From: Dipylidium caninum
Lineage: Eukaryota; Platyhelminthes; Cestoda; Cyclophyllidea; Dipylidiidae
Length of the DNA: 64,000 nucleotides
NCBI GenBank assembly: GCA_017562135.1
Contig: QEYB01000266.1
Location: forward strand, 1,333,427-1,397,426
Direction of reading: 5' to 3'
In this document: positions 61,684 through 64,000 of the stretch, one piece after another
Layout of the letters: each line of letters opens with the position of its first letter
How positions within the stretch are numbered: position 1 is the first letter of the stretch
Translations under genes and position numbers: made by a program
Notes under the pieces: generated by a model
What the model was told of the DNA's origin: nothing
Database searches by the model: none
What the model saw: only the letters and a program-made list of their open reading frames with translations

Positions 61684-62443
61684 CTCACAGGGATTTGCAA
61701 TGCTGCAACGTAGACGAGTTTATTTGAAGTTGGCAGCGCGTATCCACCAATCAGCCTTCGGCGAGGTCTGACGGGGGCTGGCGCACAATTGGGCGCGTGT
61801 GGCGTCGTGCGACCAGCCAATGGGGAGAGCGCGTCGGCAACACGTTTGTGGCGCCACGTTGAGTCGACCGTGTGCACACCATTTTCAGGCGTCCACCTGC
61901 ACTATCGCATAAATACCCCTTCTGTCACGAAATGGACATATTGGGTTGGGGACAGAAGAGGTGGGATGGTTAGTGATAAGGGTTTAGTAGTAAGTGGTTA
62001 GCGGGTAGTGGGTAGTGGTTAGTGGGGAGTGGGCAGTGGCGGGAGGTGCTCCACCTGCCCCAGGCATGCGACACCGAGAAGCATGCGTTATGGCAACTGT
62101 TTATGTCATCGAGAAAGCGGCGCTTCACACCTGCAGGCATGAGTCTTCCAACTCATTAATTTGCCTCAAAATGCCTCCGGCTACCCTCACTCGGTCAACG
62201 AGTTTGCAAGCATTTAAAAGAGAGCGAAGTGTCGTCTCATCGCAACCCGTTTCACTTCCCGTGTTGTGGTGCAAACACACGGTATTGTGGAGTAAAGCAG
62301 CGTCGGCACCTAGATGGCGCCACACCACGTGACCACCTTAACTGAGCGATACCAGCATAGTGGAGGAGAGTTGACTCGCACTGCAGCCTTCCTCCCACAC
62401 GACCTACTCGAAGGCACCCACTCACGCACATGCACACATGCAG

Positions 62444-62479
<36 letters not shown>

Positions 62480-64000
62480 CGTCTGCTCTATTGGCTGAGC
62501 CGTCCATAAACGCCGTGTTCCACCTGACGCAAGGCAGAGAGGACGGACAGCAATGTCGTACTCCTCTCTATGTCTAGGCGACGAATCCATTAGAATGACC
62601 ATTACCGTGCAGGCTATCGAGACATATCGCGGATATAGTGCAAAGAATGGGGCGGGAGAGGAGGAGGAGGAGGAGAGCGAGACGAGGAGGAGTGCGCCCA
62701 CTTCCGCTGGACTGCTGCGTGTCCATTTGTCCACAAATGGGGTAAACGGCGCATAACCCACAGAGGGACCACTGGGTGCCATTAAATCACTGACCCGGTA
62801 TACGATCTAGACTGGGGTGCTCCACCCAATGGCCCGACCACTATAGACCACCCATAGGCATCACGACCCGGTCCACCCGCACAACCCATCACATAATCCT
62901 CTGCAGGTGCGCAGGCCAGCGGGAGGTCTCTCGTAGGCGTGTGCCGCTAGCTCGCTGCGTTCATGCACGAGCATGCGCGTCATCTACATCGCGCTCAATC
63001 ATCCGCTCTCACCTTCGTGCATATATAACCCATTTTCAGAGATTCCGTTCTCCCAGCGGACCTTTATTGTGCCGCAAGTCGGCATGCCCACACGTCGCCG
63101 TGACCGTAAGTGCAAACTTCACGTAGAATGACCAGTAGATTCGCATCACTCGCACCACGTCCGCCACAGTACTACATCCCTTCTGTTCTCTATCACCATC
63201 CCACCACCACCACCTACACACCTCAACCTCCTCCCTCCTCCCTCCACATGGTCACGAGATGTGGTCAATAGAGCGCCCTGCTTGCGTCATCAGAGATGCG
63301 CACTTTTGAAGCACAACTTGGTCCATTCCTTCACCTTCAGCTCGTCCTCAACTAAGGACAGTCCTCTCCCAAGTCTCCCACCGACGGACAGCCGTGTTTA
63401 AATAAATCGTGACCCAGACGTCACAATTCCTTACGTACATGCCGTTGGAACAAGTGGAAGACGACGATGACGACGACGATACTGAGGTGGTGTACGCTTG
63501 GTGGTAGGTGCGTGCTGATTGGCGGCGCGTTCAATGGGACAGCCTTGTCCTTCACCCTGCGGTGGATCTTCATACCGACCTACTGCCTGCCACCTGGTGT
63601 ACAGGCGCGTGCCGCGTCGCGTGCGCAACTGCTGAAAATGAGATTAGGCTGACACGAAATCGCGGTCTCATAAACAATTGCCCACTGAGAGACCATTTAT
63701 CCGCGGGGTTCATGTCGCGCCAAACTAGAACTACAGCCACCGCACCGCCGCTCGCCGCGCCGCCGTCCACCGATCCATAGCGCTCCCGCCTACCGGCGCG
63801 CGGCGCACCGAGCGCGAGCCGCGGGCGTGTGCTACGGTGTGACTCTACCAAATAATAGCGACAATCGAGTGTCGACGCACGCACCATCCTCCATACGTGG
63901 TCACATCTGCCATCTCCCTCTCCGTCCGTCAACACTCTAGCAACTCATGCCCAGCGACTCATACTGGCCTAGCAGCAGCATGTCTCCTCTGCTTATGTTT
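61684..64000. other. SIM 5' flank, no recognised gene
   Basis: This presumably contains the SIM promoter and 5' UTR. I see no conserved coding exon. Notable sequences are a GA repeat (62447-62477), short GTGGTTAGTGGGTAGT-like tandem units around 61970-62040, and GA- and C-rich low-complexity stretches. Confidence 0.4.
62447..62477. repeat. (GA)n microsatellite
   Basis: Perfect GA dinucleotide run of about 15 units in the SIM upstream flank. Confidence 0.95.

Noticed and set aside
1..64000. Prokaryotic systems, CRISPR arrays, integrated viruses or transposases
   Set aside because: No regularly spaced direct repeats, reverse transcriptase, integrase or transposase motifs were found in any frame examined; all firm genes are spliced animal genes.

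Overview
The window is nuclear DNA of a multicellular eukaryote and most likely comes from a flatworm, probably a tapeworm. The evidence is GT-AG introns in every recognisable gene, several only 34-44 bp long; orthologues of animal-specific proteins (FBF1 of ciliary transition fibres and a single-minded type bHLH-PAS factor); short 3' ends (a poly(A) signal 10 nt after one stop codon); and gene-sparse DNA with many microsatellites but no recognisable transposon. The species call is inference. There is no prokaryotic, viral, rRNA, tRNA or CRISPR content that I can support.

Layout. 1-10.3 kb: scattered long exons of an unrecognised Pro/Ser/Arg-rich, probably disordered protein (+). 10.3-12.6 kb: AT-rich spacer with an exact 42-bp tandem duplication. 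12,600-20,579 (+): a complete ten-exon gene for mitochondrial NADPH:adrenodoxin oxidoreductase (FDXR). 20.6-31.0 kb: about 10 kb with no recognisable gene. 31.0-34.7 kb (+): a six-finger C2H2 zinc-finger transcription factor ending in a CtBP-binding motif. 36,928-38,815 (-): a two-exon PAK1IP1/Mak11 WD-repeat protein of 60S ribosome assembly. 41,296-49,541 (+): a 22-exon FBF1 orthologue. 53,824-61,683 (-): a single-minded (SIM) type bHLH-PAS gene with domains in canonical order, an unusual N-terminal extension and a one-base frame break inside PAS-B. 61.7-64 kb: upstream flank with no recognised gene.

The genes are unrelated neighbours and not an operon or functional cluster. The zinc-finger gene and PAK1IP1 converge, PAK1IP1 and FBF1 diverge over about 2.5 kb, and FBF1 and SIM converge. 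From about 49.8 kb onward simple repeats become dense; the earlier part has far fewer. Exon coordinates come from reading-frame continuity, splice-site consensus and family alignment by eye. In FDXR, PAK1IP1, the zinc-finger gene and FBF1 all exon phases join without a break. In SIM some junctions remain unresolved and are flagged.
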